Below are positions 1-12,215 of a DNA stretch of 64,000 nucleotides, piece by piece. The stretch spans positions 25,921,363 to 25,985,362 of the forward strand of contig NC_045130.1 in the NCBI RefSeq assembly GCF_007655135.1, read 5' to 3'. Every line of letters begins with the position of its first letter. Positions within the stretch are counted from its first letter, which is position 1. The stretch is from Punica granatum (taxonomy: Eukaryota > Streptophyta > Magnoliopsida > Myrtales > Lythraceae). Below the pieces are notes generated by a model that saw only the letters and a program-made list of their open reading frames with translations, made no database searches and was not told the DNA's origin. The position numbers and the translations under genes were made by a program.

Positions 1-429
1 ATCATTTTGCTAACTATGAGAGGGTTCTTCATTCACAAAACTCGAATCCGAGACCTTACTTAAGAGAAGCATGAATGAACACCCACCCTAGGAGACAAAG
101 CAAAAACAACATACCATTCGCAATCTGGACAAACTAACTTGAGTTAACAAGAAAAACCAATTTACTAACTCATTATTAAAACCATAGTGGTAATACGATT
201 TGTATTCAAGTTCGACTGATCATCTTAAACAGGTTGATGCAAATTAATAACTTGATAAATTATTTAAACATTGTCTAAATTTTTTGGCTTTATTAGTTAC
301 ATAAGTGTATTTCCTGATTTATTTGGCTCAAATAAAATTCTAATAATATCAAAATTTTCTGGAAGACGGAGTCCTTGAGAAATATATTTCAAAGAAATCC
401 TAACAAAAGCAATCCTTTTTTATTAGCAT

Positions 430-2945
430 GGAGGCAATAACAGAACATAAATGGGAAGTTTGGAGCAATTCCAACTTAACTTTTATTCATGTCAATCATA
501 ATTATAAAATAGGCTGTAAGCCTTTTACATGAAAGGAAAACGAAAATGAGAAATAGAAAAGTATCTACGGTTGCTATGTATGTTACAACATGCCTATTAT
601 ACATTGAAGTTATCCTTAATACTCCCCCTCAAGTTTGAGCATGTGGATTACGAATGCCCAACTTGGAAAGAATAAAACAGAAGCGATCCCGACCTAATGC
701 CTTTGTGAAGATATCTGCTAATTGGAGTTGCGTGGGCAGATGGTCGGTAGTCACGAGTCCAGCTTTGATGTGATCACGAATAAAATGATAGTCGATCTCA
801 ATGTGCTTCGTCTGTTCATGAAAAACAGGATTAGCTGTGATATGGAGTGCAGCTTGATTATCACAAAATAATCTAGTCGGTGTAGTCATTTGTACCCCAA
901 TGGAAGAGATAAGACTTCGTAACCAGACAATCTCGCTAACAGCTGCCGCCATTACTCGATATTCTGCTTCACCAGACGAACGAGAAACCGTAGTCTGTTT
1001 CTTTGTCTTCCATGAAACTGGGCATCCTCTTAGAGTGATAAAATATCCCGTTATAGAACGACGGGTCAAGGGACAACCCGCCAGTCAGAATCACAAAAAG
1101 CTTCAAGCTCAAGAGATGTAGGCTGAAGAATGATTCCTTGACTAGGAGATTGTTTCAAGAAGCGAAGAACTCGCACAATAGCATCCCAATGATCCTGACG
1201 AGGCTCCTGTAGAAACTGAGCTAAGATGTGTAGGGAATAGCTGATTTATGGCCTTGTAATGGTCAGATAGATAAGTCTCCCAATCAACTGTCTGTATTTG
1301 CCAGGATCCGATAGCAAGTCACTAGAACTCATGGAAAGTCGATGTCATTGTTCCATAGGAAAAGGCGATGGTTGCGATGCCAACATCCCACATTCGGTCA
1401 AGATATCCAGTACATATTTCCGTTGATTGAGGAAAATTCCAGAATTCATTCTAGTGACTTCAATACCAAGAAAATACTTCAGAGGCCCCAAGTCCTTAAT
1501 ATGGAAGCATTTATCAAGATATTTCTTAAAAGAATCACAGTGGCTAGAATTGTTCCCTACTATGATAAGATCATCGACATAAGCAAGCACTCCAAGAAAA
1601 TTGTTACCTTGATGGAGAGTGAAGAGGGAATGATCTGCACCTGATTGAGTGGACCCATATTCTCGAAGGGCATTAGCGAATTTCGAGAATCAATTCCTCG
1701 ATGCCTGACAAAGTCCATATAGAGATTTGCGAAGTCTGCATAGATCGCCTTTCTTCGAAGCGGAGAAACCCGGTGGTAATTCAATGTATACTTCCTCTTC
1801 TAAGTCTCCATGTAAGAAGGCATTGTTTACGTCCATCTGATGAATGATCCATCCTCTTGCTACTGCAACTGTCAATAGACATCGCACAGTTACCAACTTG
1901 GCCACTGGTGCAAACGTCTCATGGAAATCAATGCCCTCAACCTGGGTGAAGCCCTTTGCAACCAACCGTGCCTTATAGCGCTCTACACTTCCGTCTGCTT
2001 GATGCTTTACTTTAAACGCCCATTTGCAACCAATAGGTCGTTTACTAGTGGGAAGTTGTTCAACCGTCCAGGTCTTATTTAATTCGAGGGCATGAATTTC
2101 TTCTGCCATTGTCTTCTTCCATCTGTGATCTCGAATGGCTTCCCGATAAGATGTAGGCTCTGCATCTGAGTTAATTGCAGCTAGATATGCCTTGTGATGA
2201 TTAGAAATACCGGAATAATCAATAAAGATCTCAATGGGTTAAGACATACCTGAGGAGTACGAGGAAGTAGGTGAGTCGGGGAGAGGGTCTTATGGCGAGC
2301 AGTGTGAACAATGTAGTCCTTGAAGTGTTTTGGACGACTAGAAATCTGTTCAGATCACCGTAAAATCATCTCACCACTTTTATGGTCTTCATTTGTCTCC
2401 AAATTATCACCCCCTTTTTCTTCAAAAATGCAGCCCTCTGCAATTTGGGCCAGTCCAGAATCACTCCCCCTTACTTCCAAATCTCTGCCCCTATCTGTAC
2501 TTGTTCGGTCTAGTTCAGAAAATTCCATGGGTCCTCTATTTTCTTCTTCTCCTCGGCCTCGGCACATTGCCTGGGATATTTCCAAAGCCTGCTGGGCTAG
2601 ATTGAGCTCATCTCCATTTCTGTGCTCAGCTCCGCCCAGAAATAACGGGCTCCCTTTTCCTTGTTGCCTCGATTCCTCATTTTCCGTGGCAAAAGGAAAA
2701 GTTGTCTCGGAAAATTGAACATCCCTAGATACCAATATTTCCCTATTTTTCAGATTGTAAAGTCTTCATCCCTTCTTCCTGTGAGGATATCCGATAAAGA
2801 CACATTTGCGAGACCTAGGCCCAAACTTATCCTTGGTTTGCATATGTGCATAACACAGTGACCAAAAAACTCGTAAATTCGAGTAATTAGGTGGTTTGTC
2901 AAAAAGTACCTCGTGTGGACTTTTGTTGTCGAGTAATGGCGTCGG
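430..2945 (-). mobile_element. 5'-truncated Ty1/copia retrotransposon
   Basis: Read on the minus strand this is the 3' part of a copia element: the end of integrase, reverse transcriptase, RNase H, a polypurine tract (complement of 622-633) and a presumed 3' LTR from 621 down to about 430. The LTR begins TATTAAGG, the same unusual TA start seen in the complete copia at 7183-12448, and the proteins are closely alike, so both belong to one family. Gag, protease, most of integrase and the 5' LTR are missing. The break near 2945 coincides with the start of LTR-like sequence of another family. The outer LTR edge near 430 is a guess, because no target duplication can be checked. Confidence 0.85.
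629..2945 (-). pseudogene. copia pol remnant (IN end, RT, RNase H)
   Basis: Conceptual translation of the minus strand shows, in order, the C-terminal integrase to RT linker (about 2945-2355, containing a SRDV motif), the RT core (2109-1690, with CKWAFKVK and [15 protein letters not shown] motifs), the RT catalytic YVDD box (near 1583-1572) and RNase H (1069-629, with [14 protein letters not shown] and a final [10 protein letters not shown] motif). The reading frame is broken by several stops and shifts between these blocks, for example between 1345 and 1069 and near 1690. The RNase H DSDW motif is followed by a short disruption. This is a dead coding region. Its family is clear from near-identity of motifs to the pol gene at 7505-12207. 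Confidence 0.85.
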
Positions 2946-3873
2946 AGTCAGGTCATGGACTCAAGAGAGTTGACAACAGACGTCACGTACGTCAGGTCCT
3001 CGGAAAATAATGCCAAATGCGAAATACCTTTCCGATATGATCCTTGATCAATTCAAATCTTGCTCCCACTTTGTCTGCTTTAGGGTAGGATTTGCATGCC
3101 AAGATACCCCGGTTAATAATCGGTTAATTCACGTAAATTCGGCAATAACAAAACCCCATTGCTTGTTTATTTGTGTCCGCTTGTTACATTCTTGCACTTG
3201 TTTGTTATGCGAATCAAGCCCGATCCTTTAGGACACGATTCATAGGGGGTCCAACGCCCAATCGTAGATCATGAGGTTCAAACACCCTAACACTGAGCAC
3301 GCGTCTTAATTTCAATTCTAGTATTTTCAAACCACATGGTGAGCATGAGTGGAATAATAACCGAACGCGAACCAACCGAGATTCAGTTGTTGTAATTTGC
3401 ATTTTTATTCGAGAGGACAATGTAAGGATTTATGTTGTACATTTATTCATGTAAGAATCTCAGTCGGAGAGTGAACGGTTGGAGTGTTTCTTCGAATTTA
3501 TGATGTCAAAACGCGTAAGATGAGCGGAACTTAATTAAGCGGAACTTAATTAAGCGGTAATTAAATTAAATTAAAATGGCAAGCCTAGACAAGTTAGAGT
3601 ACCAATAAGGCATGCGAGATATAGGCTCGCATGTAACAGAACCCCTGAATTTGGATCCTCGGGTTTCGCAGACCATATGCCTTAGTAATTAGGTGTACCC
3701 CGTACCCCTAGACCCGGGTAACTTACCGGCCCTCGACCTTCGGATCGTAAAATGGCAAGTGGTGACTCCTTCTCACGTGCGTTTGTCGCGCGTCCCCGGG
3801 AAGGTGGACACTCCCAAGCCGTGCGATAGCGCACGTACGCGTGCCCCGACGAGATGAAATTCGGGTGCGCACA
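2946..3873 (+). mobile_element. 3' part of a long gypsy-like LTR
   Basis: From about 3080 to 3873 the sequence is a diverged copy of 20,330-21,116, including the terminal GGTGCGCACA. It therefore represents the last 0.8-0.9 kb of the LTR described at 17,529-21,116. The part from 2946 to 3080 is alignable only in places. The left side is truncated against the copia remnant and the LTR head is absent. A TGGTGACTCC motif at 3760-3769 is the counterpart of TGGCGACTCC in the other copy. Confidence 0.75.
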
Positions 3874-4024
3874 CCTTCGACAAGCTGTGGACCTCTAGGA
3901 AGAAAAGAAGAGCAGCGTCGAGGCTAGGGATAACAGTCGTGGTACCGCATGGCTGCAGGTGCCCACGAGCTTTTCCCTCTTCTTGGAAAAGGATTTGCAG
4001 AGGAAAGAGTCGGTGGAGTGATGT

Positions 4025-4600
4025 AGCACGATGACCAAATTGATGTAACAATTTTCACTATTTAACACCGTCGGCATTCATACTTAACGGCATAACCAAA
4101 TTGATGTGACGGAGACTAAATTGATGTAACGAGGGACTACATTGATGTAACGAGGGATTAAATTGATGTAATAGCGCAAAAGTCGAGGACCAAATTGATG
4201 TAACCGAAAAGTCAGGAATGAAATTGATGTAACGATGGACTAAATTGATATAACAGTGCAAAAGTCGGTGACCAAATTGATGTAACCAAAAAGTCATGGA
4301 CGAAATTGATGCAACTTGCGAAAGTCAGGGACGAAATTATCTATTTACTAAAAAAATGACTAAATTGATGTGTCAAGGACCTAATTGAAGTGCTAAGGAC
4401 CTCACCAATGTAGCAACAGCAAAGGACCTAAGTGATGTTGCAAATGATCAATTTGATATTGCAAAAGGATCTAATTGATATAAGAAAGGATCTAATTGAT
4501 GCAAATTTAATCCCTCAGGCATCCAAGTGATAAAAAAAGAAAAAAATCAGGGACCCAAGTGATGTAAAATTGATCTTTCAAGAACCTAACTGCTAGTTTA
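4025..4600. repeat. degenerate tandem array, core AAATTGATGTAAC
   Basis: About fifteen imperfect repeats of a core reading (A/G)ACCAAATTGATGTAAC recur every 20-32 bases. The best-preserved copies lie between 4030 and 4320. The periodicity decays to the right into forms such as CTAATTGATATAAG, and the array ends near 4600. Unit lengths vary and no unique spacers separate the repeats, so this is an old minisatellite rather than a designed array. Confidence 0.8.
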
Positions 4601-6320
4601 CTAAAAAATGAAACGATATTATCAGATCTTATTAAATCCTTCATCAAATGAAAAATCTAAAGTTTATGACCAATCTTCCAATCCTACAAACCTGCACAGC
4701 CTCCGTGTCTTGGACTGATTGTATAGAAATTATTGAGGCATTGTTCAGACCCCTCTCGATATAATATATATGTATGTATGCTTGCTTGCTTCTGCATCAT
4801 ATTTTCTCTCTTGTTTCGGGTGAACATATTTTCTGTCTTTTTTCTTATTGAGTAATGATCGATGTTGCAAAAGGATCAGCATCAGCTCCAAAACGGCCAG
4901 TAGAATTGCAGCTTCTCGATTGGTGCATGCCATCCCCTTCCAGGAGCTTGGAGACAAAAACAGACATCGCGGGAGGGAGAGAATGTTGGTACGGACTTTC
5001 TCTTTTGTCCTACTAGCATTGTTAGTCGTTTCAATCACACCATAATTATATTTCTTCTCTTCTTTTTCCCGTCGTTTTGCTTCTGCGACCGCCCCCACCC
5101 CACCACGCTTACAATTAATCTCAGCCTTCGGTTGTAATTCATTCCCGTTCAGGTGTCAATTTAGTTCTTGCCACCAAAATGCTCCAAATGAGTTTCGTAA
5201 TCCTGCCCTGTATAATGTCTATCCGCTGACAGCATAATTTGACAATCGTATTGTATTTTGTTATTTGATTATATAAAATTAATTAAAAATGCCTAATTAT
5301 ACATTAATGCGAATAATTAGTTTTGATATATCTAAAATTAAAGCTTCGCTCAATCGAGAAATGGCTTTGTTTGTTTAAGGAGTTGAATTAATTTTTCTTT
5401 CAATTCAACAACACAATTATTACTTTTATATTTTTTCTTTAACTTAATAATAAATTCTCTTACATATTTTTCTTAACTATTATTATAATTAATTTTTAAT
5501 ATTAAATTTTTTCAACTATTTATCACTTATTTTGCAATTCAACAACATAATTATTATTTTTTTATCTTATTCTTCAATTTAATAATAAATTTTCTCACAT
5601 GTTTTTTTAACTATTATTTGAACTAATTTTTTAATAATAAATTTGTTCAATTACTTTTGTTTTCATCCTGTTGAGTTAAAGTGAAATCTTACCAAACGCC
5701 ATATTATCTCCAAAGCTTGGATTTCTTCGAAAGACAAGCTGACAGGACACCGGCCCAACCTTTTATTCCCACCAACACAATCTTCCATATGCTAATTCTT
5801 CGGCTCCTTTTTGGACATTTCCGTGTAGACTTTTCCTCTTTAGCCATCCCTATCACTTCTTTCTTAGATTGATCCCTCAACCTTTTCTTCTTGCAAGTTA
5901 TAGCTTTTGCAGTCGATTCTCATTCCTTCTTATATCGAAACCATATTTAGAGCTCAATATGCTCAATCGAGAAAAACAACAAAATTTCTCCCACAAAAGA
6001 CTGTAAAATTATTTGACAATCATAGAGGGTGAACCAGCAACATATGTGCGCATCAAAATGATCAAAATTAAAATAGGGCCGTTGCAACTGAAAGTTCGTA
6101 TACCATGTATACACCCATCTTAGCTTTCTAAGAGCTAGCTTGTTTTGATTGAGGGTTCGGATGGGTCTTCCTTCGTACTTGGCACTTATTCCCTAGACCG
6201 ATTCAATGGTCGGGGTTCTTAGTAAACTTGTTTCAGTAACAGGACAAGGGCTGTACAATGTTTTAGGCGTAGTGCATTAAATTATTTACGTTTATAAATA
6301 ATTTTATAATATATATGTAT
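4601..6320. other. intergenic, no gene seen
   Basis: AT-rich sequence without a supportable gene. It holds a two-copy AT-rich tandem duplication (about 5399-5690, units starting CAATTCAACAACA). The short open frames here lack recognisable domains and codon structure. Confidence 0.6.
5399..5690. repeat. AT-rich tandem duplication, about 135 bp period
   Basis: Two diverged copies begin CAATTCAACAACACAATT (near 5400) and CAATTCAACAACATAATT (near 5535). Each continues through a matching run of TTTAATAATAAATT and TTAACTATTATT-type sequence. Confidence 0.65.
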
Positions 6321-6322
6321 AT

Positions 6323-6379
6323 ATAGAGGAGCCAGGCCCTATCATCCTATATAGAGGAGCCAGGCCCTATCGTCTTATA
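6323..6379. repeat. 28-29 bp direct repeat upstream of the 6476 gene
   Basis: Two adjacent copies of a unit containing TATATAGAGGAGCCAGGCCC differ at only a few bases. They lie about 100-150 bases upstream of the start codon at 6476, immediately before a TATA-rich stretch. Confidence 0.85.
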
Positions 6380-6383
6380 TATA

Positions 6384-6402
6384 CACACACATATATATAC
6401 AC
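6384..6402 (+). promoter_or_regulatory. candidate TATA region
   Basis: A CACATATATATACACC stretch lies 75-90 bases upstream of the ATG at 6476, a normal position for a plant TATA box with a short 5' leader. The surrounding sequence is low-complexity TA, so the exact box is uncertain. Confidence 0.35.
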
Positions 6403-6475
6403 CCTACTAACATATATTGCATCCTATCCTCGTCTTGAAGTTCATGCAGCCCTGAGAGTTTGGGAGACAAAAAAG

Positions 6476-6976
6476 ATGAGAGGAGAGAGCAATAACGACC
6501 CTATCGCCATTCACTCCGCCATTGCGTTACTCCAAGAGAGATTCAGGCGCCTGCACAAGGTGAAGAAGATGCGAGAGAAAAGGGAGCTCACAAGGACGTT
6601 CCCTGTACAGCCGAAGGTCGTCATGTTTAAGCCTAGAAGGCCAACCACCTATGATGAACATTTTCCGAGCTGGTCATCATACTTCCACCGGGAATCGTCA
6701 ATCCCAGCAAATCATCGTCACGTCGTCTCTTTCTCTTCTTCTTGTTCGCCCTCGACCGTTCCTCTCTCACTGTGGCCACATTTCCGAAGCAACCGTGATG
6801 ATAAGCTCCAGTCTAATTTTAACCAGCTGATGGAGACTCCAGTCTTGAGGAGTTCATGGCCGGCGGAACCCGGAGCCAGTGCAAAAGATAACTACGATGC
6901 TGATTCACCTTGTCACCGAGGATTATGTGGGAACCCTGATGATCCTGAGGACGTGGACACATCTCTTCATTTATAG
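6476..6976 (+). CDS. small uncharacterised plant protein, 166 aa
   Basis: A single-exon open frame from ATG 6476 to TAG 6974-6976. Residues about 11-40 form a basic, coiled-coil-prone helix containing ALLQERFRRLHKVKKMRE. This resembles the N-terminus of a family of short unnamed angiosperm proteins I recall, in which a LLQERFR-L-K-MRE pattern is conserved. The rest is Ser/Pro-rich and probably disordered, with an acidic tail (PDDPEDVD). No signal peptide or membrane segment is visible. A TATA-like stretch and a duplicated 28 bp unit lie just upstream, and the young copia element sits 200 bases downstream. Function is unknown. The case for a real gene rests on the helix, length and promoter context, not on a named domain. 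Confidence 0.6.
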   Translation: MRGESNNDPIAIHSAIALLQERFRRLHKVKKMREKRELTRTFPVQPKVVMFKPRRPTTYDEHFPSWSSYFHRESSIPANHRHVVSFSSSCSPSTVPLSLWPHFRSNRDDKLQSNFNQLMETPVLRSSWPAEPGASAKDNYDADSPCHRGLCGNPDDPEDVDTSLHL

Positions 6977-7177
6977 TTAATTAAGAAAGATTCTTGATCA
7001 ATACCTTGTTCTCTTTAAATTGCTTTGGAACTAGTTAGTACACCATTATTAATTTGATGAGTTTGTTAATTATTAGTAGTATTTCGTGCCATTATTTCAC
7101 TATATATAAACTCGGTGCTTCTATTGCTTAATTATGGTTGATCGCATGTCATGTGATTTCTTTTTTTCTTCTCCCAG

Positions 7178-7182
7178 CAATA
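7178..7182. repeat. target-site duplication CAATA (left)
   Basis: Matches CAATA at 12,449-12,453 immediately after the right LTR, the 5 bp expected for a copia insertion. Confidence 0.9.
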
Positions 7183-7415
7183 TATTACAATATCTCGAGT
7201 ATCTCCTATATCGTGTAACTTTGTAAAGTAGCTTTTGTTTTAGACTAGGTATTATTTGTTTCCCGTTTAGGCTTCATATTACTAGGAATTTACTTTGATG
7301 TATATGTCTATATAATCCTTGTTCTACAGTAGAATAAGGTACGGCAATATATTGCAGATTCTCTGCAATTCCGTCTTCTTTTGACTTCTTCATCGGTTTT
7401 ATACCGATTTCTTCA
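7183..7415 (+). repeat. 5' LTR, 233 bp
   Basis: Starts TATTACAATATCTCGAG and ends TTTCTTCA. It is 232/233 identical by eye to 12,216-12,448. Confidence 0.97.
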
Positions 7416-7426
7416 TGGTATCAGAG
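7416..7426 (+). other. primer binding site, initiator tRNA-Met type
   Basis: TGGTATCAGAG directly abuts the LTR end, the standard copia minus-strand priming site. Confidence 0.93.
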
Positions 7427-7504
7427 AAAGCGGTCTAGGGGCCGTGCCGAGTCTCAACCGTATCGTTTTCTCGGCAGATTAATCGGCCGGATTTCTTCCT
7501 AACC

Positions 7505-10500
7505 ATGTCAGGAGATGACGCAGCTCAAGTTGTTCTTCCCGCTGGAGGAGGTGTGCAGGGAAATTCTGTCATGCTTCCAGCGGCCAACACAACAGCATTT
7601 GTTTCTCCGCTAACAGTTAATCCTTCTGATGGATCAGTCTTGCGACTTATTGAATGCAAGCTGAATGGAGAAAATTATCTCACTTGGTCTCGCTTAATGA
7701 GGATGGCTCTTCGTGCCAAGAATAAGGTTGGCTTCATCGATGGGACTCTAACCGAACCTGCAGAAGGTGACCCCAACAAGCCGTTGTGGATTATGGCAAA
7801 CTCTCTGGTGGTCACATGGATAGTGAACTCATTGGAGAAGGACTTACAGCCCAGCATAGCCTGTATTGAGAATGCACGGGTTTTATGGGAAGACTTGAGA
7901 CAACGATTTGCTCAAGGTAATGAGACACGGATATATCAGCTCAAGAGCGATATATACACTGCTCGGCAAGAAGGAAGGCTCGCTGCAGATTATTACGGGT
8001 TACTCAAAGGACTTTGGGATGAGTTAGACAACCTCCTGGAGTCTGTAGTCTGTTCCTGTGTATGTAACTGTGGGGCTACTGCAAGTAGACAGGGACAGAG
8101 AGAACGAGAGAAAGCTCATCAGTTCCTCATGGGATTGAATTCCGAATTTGCAACGGTTCGTTCGAATATACTCAGTATGGATCCCTTCCCTAGTCTTAAC
8201 CGTGTTTACCAGATGATTTGTCAGGATGAGAGACAAAGAGCCGTGGCACGATCTCACGAGTCACAGGGAATGGAAGCAGCTGCCTTTGCAGCAAAAGCGC
8301 CAGTTGAAAGTAAGCCCGCAGTTCAGCAAGGGGGCAACCGACCTCAGTGTGATTTTTGCAACCGCATTGGACACACAAGGAGTACTTGCTACAAGCTCCA
8401 TGGACGTCCAACAAATATAGATGGGCAGCGGGGTTTTAGCGGCTGGGATAATCAACTCAAACCGGGAAGTTCGAAGGGATGGAAGGGAACAACTGGGAAG
8501 AAGCAATCCAATGCTTATGGGAGGCGATTTACAGGTGGATTTAACCAGGCCAACGCAGTACAGATGTCACAAAATTCAACTCAGCCCTCCACGACATTAC
8601 CGTTCTCTGAGGCACAGCTTCAGCGACTTCTTTCATTGGCTGGACCTGACGAAGAGGGAGAAACCCAGATCGGTAATCATTTCGTTTTTATTCGCTGCAA
8701 TGAAACTTGGATTATAGACACAGGGGCTTCAAGGCACATGACTGGTTGTTCTCATTTGTTATTTGATTCATCCACTTTGCAAGGCGACTCACCAGTTTTC
8801 ATTCCTAATGGAAAATCTGTGCAAGCTACACATATTGGAAGTACGCGACTTGGCGGCAATTTCGTATTATCTGGAGTTTTACTAGTTCCGGTTTTTGATT
8901 GCAATTTGATATCGGTCGCTCGGCTATCAGAAGAAATGAATTGTCAGATAATTTTTTCTTCTGAATTTTGTCTTATTCAGGACCGCGTGTCGAAGAGGAT
9001 GATTGGAGTCGGTGAGCTCCATGGGGGGGTGTATCACCTTCGTTATATGGTTCAAGCTCGCGAGATTAATAAAGTGGCTGCAGTTAAGGAGAATAATATG
9101 TGGCATAGAAGACTTGGACATCCATCTCCACGTATTTCTATTCCCGGGCTATTGTTAGAGAATGGCATGAACAAAGATTGTGAGGTTTGCCATAAAGCCA
9201 AGCAAACTCGATCTATCTTTCCGAAGAGTTTGAATAAAGCAAGTTTTAAGTTTCAATTGATACATGTTGATATATGGGGTGCCTACAAAGTTCGGTCTCA
9301 TTCGGGTGCATATTATTTTTTGACGATAGTCAATGATTATAGTAGAGGCTTGTGGGTTTACTTACTGCGAGAAAAGTCGGAGGCAAAACAACACTTAATG
9401 AGTTTCTGCAATCTCATTCACAATCAATTTGATACAACCGTGAAAATAATCCATAGTGACAATGGATCGGAATTCTTATCTCGAGATATGCAGGAATTCT
9501 ACTTGCAGAAGGGAATTATTCACCAGACTTCGTGTGTCGACGCCCCTCAACAGAATGGGCGTGTTGAGCGCAAACATCGACATCTTTTAGATGTCGCACG
9601 AGCCTTGCTCATACAAGCATCTCTTCCAGCTAAATTTTGGGGTGAGTGTATTTTAACGGCGGCTTATCTAATCAACATTACACCTACCTCAATATTATCC
9701 GGAAAAAGTCCTTACGAAGTTCTGTTTGGCAAGTCTCATACCTATTCACAACTTAAGGGTGTTTGGTTCCCTTTGCTATGCACAAATAAGACCCCCACCA
9801 AAGGACAAGTTTAAAGAGCGAGCTCGGAGATGCATTTTCGTAGGCTATCCCTATGGTAAAAAAGGGTGGCGCGTGTATGATTTAAAGACTCGGGAATTTT
9901 TTATCTCGCGGGATGTTATTTTTTATGAAAATTCGTTTCCATTCCGAGTCTCGGAATTAAGCGAGAAGGATGATGGATCACCTCTGTCTTTGAGTATGTT
10001 GCAATCAGAAGATCGGGCGGTTCTGTATGAAAGGAAAAAGGACCATTCCCAGCTTGAAGAACAACCCAGCTCTTTTGGAATGGAACAAGGGTCAAATCTG
10101 TGTGTGGGTGGTCCAAGTTGCGGCCCAGACGTATCACGCAGCCCGGCAAATTTGACCCGAAGCGGCTCTGGTCGCTTGCGTTCTCTAGACTCGACCGATG
10201 TGGTTAATACGGATTGTGGAACGGGTGAGTTTGGCCCAAATCCACCTGGAAGTCCAGTCCGTTTCTCTTCAGAATTACTTGGTGATCCGGCCCACACTTC
10301 CCCTTCGCTGGGTCCTGTGAACCACCCCAGTCCAATTGAGAACAACCCAACAAATTCTACTTCACCGGATTCTCCGAACTTACGCAGATCAGAACGAATA
10401 CGTGGGCCACCTATATTTTTAAAGGACTTTGTATGTCACACAGCAATGGTTGAGTCACCCCTTCTTCGCTCATCTGATTCTTCAATCTCCTCAGGTACCC

Positions 10501-12207
10501 CGTATATTTTTAAAGGACTTTGTATGTCACACAGCAATGGTTGAGTCACCCCTTCTTCGCTCATCTGATTCTTCAATCTCCTCAGGTACCCCATATCCTC
10601 TACAAAATTATTTATCTTATACAGGAGCCACCGATAAATATATTTCGTTCCTTGCTGCTTTGGATTTTGATGAAGAGCCTCGATCATACAAAGAGGCCAC
10701 TCGTGATCATCGTTGGCAAAAGGCTATGGCTGAGGAGCTTCGAGCACTAGAACTGAATGGAACGTGGACTCTTGGTACCTTACCGCCGGGAAAGAAACCT
10801 GTTGATTGTAAATGGGTTTACAAGATTAAGCGACATGCTGATGGGTCTGTTGAGAGATATAAAACCCGTCTTGTGGCCAAAGGCTTCACGCAAGTAGAAG
10901 GGGTCGACTTTACTGAGACCTTTGCTCCTGTCGCCAAACTTGTAACTGTCAGATGTTTTCTTGCTGTTGCCATTGTTAAGAAATGGGAGATTCATCAGAT
11001 GGATGTGCATAACGCTTTCCTACATGGTGATTTGCACGAGGAGGTTTATATGTCGCTTCCGCCCGGTCTTTCTGCCACTCATCCAGAACAAGTCTGTCGC
11101 CTGCACAAATCCATTTATGGATTACGACAGGCTTCCAGGAATTGGTTCTCCAAACTAGCCGATGCATTATATGCGTATGGCTTCAAGCAATGTGGAGCGG
11201 ATCACTCCCTTTTCACTTACTCCAGACGCACCATCTTCATTGCTGTGCTTGTCTATGTGGATGACTTGTTGGTCGCCGGCAATTCATCCAGTCATTGTGC
11301 TTCATTCAAAAGGTATCTCAGTTCATGTTTTCGTATTAAAGACTTGGGTGCCTTGCGATATTTTCTTGGTATAGAAGTATCTCGCATGAATTCGGGATTA
11401 TTTCTCTGCCAGCGGAAATATACTATTGATATTTTATCTGAATATGGGATGTTGGACTCTCGTCCTGCGGAGTTTCCCATGGAACAGAATCATCGCCTTT
11501 CTTCAGACTCCGGTACTCTGCTTGCTGACCCAGGACAATATCGTCGACTCGTTGGGCGTCTCCTTTATCTCACCATTACAAGACCGGAACTCACTTACTC
11601 TGTCCAGATTTTGTCACAGTTCATGCAAGCACCCCGTCAAGATCATTGGGATGCAGCTATTCGTGTGCTTCGTTATATCAAGAAGTCGCCGGGACAAGGA
11701 ATTTTTATTCATCCGCAATCATTGGAACTCACTGCATTCTGTGACTCTGATTGGGCTAGCTGTCCGATGACGAGGCGCTCTATCACCGGTTATTTCATTA
11801 CCATTGGAGGCAGTCCTATTTCCTGGAAGACAAAGAAACAAACTACAGTTTCACGTTCTTCAGCTGAAGCCGAATACAGGGCCATGGCTGCTACAGTCAG
11901 TGAGATCATTTGGTTGCGCAACTTGTTATCCTCTCTTGGCGTCTCCTTGTCTCGGCCTACTCAATTATTTTGTGATAATCAGGCAGCACTTCATATTACT
12001 GCTAATCCAGTTTTCCACGAGCGCACAAAACACATTGAGATTGACTGCCATTTTATTCGAGACCACATTAAGAATAATGTTGTGGCTACCGCACATGTAT
12101 CCACGAAACATCAATTGGCGGATCTTTTTACTAAGGCATTGGGCCGAGATCGATTTCAATCTCTCCTTAGCAAGTTGGGTGTTCGGAATCCTCACGCTCC
12201 AACTTGA
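7505..12207 (+). pseudogene. copia gag-pol polyprotein with two frameshifts
   Basis: The frame opens at ATG 7505. Gag contains a zinc knuckle of the CX2CX4HX4C type starting at Cys282. The protease motif DTGA begins at Asp405. The integrase HHCC region starts near His534, and its catalytic triad is Asp589, Asp652 and Glu688. A one-base insertion in GGG at 9757-9759 shifts the frame, and translation would stop at 9814. A 91 bp tandem duplication at 10,412-10,593 shifts it again. The last frame (10,429-12,207) holds the RT, with YVDD at 11,254-11,265, and RNase H, with LFCDNQAAL. Catalytic residues look intact throughout, so only the two length changes disable it. A full polyprotein cannot be made from this copy. 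Integrase and RT supplied by sister copies could still mobilise it. Confidence 0.95.
10412..10593 (+). repeat. 91 bp perfect-looking tandem duplication inside pol
   Basis: The unit 10,412-10,502 is repeated at 10,503-10,593 with almost no differences. It falls in the integrase-RT linker. Because 91 is not a multiple of three, it moves the reading frame by one. Confidence 0.93.
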
Positions 12208-12215
12208 GGGGGGAG
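12204..12215 (+). other. polypurine tract
   Basis: TTGAGGGGGGAG directly precedes the 3' LTR. Its position matches the second-strand primer site of copia elements, and it overlaps the pol stop codon. Confidence 0.9.

Noticed and set aside
3773..4051. Minus-strand open frame similar to one at 20,767-21,117
   Set aside because: The two frames are alike because both lie antisense in copies of the same LTR end. No domain or start context supports a protein.
4025..4600. CRISPR-like regular repeats
   Set aside because: Repeats are imperfect, spacing varies from 20 to 32 bases and there are no unique spacers. The sequence is plant nuclear DNA.
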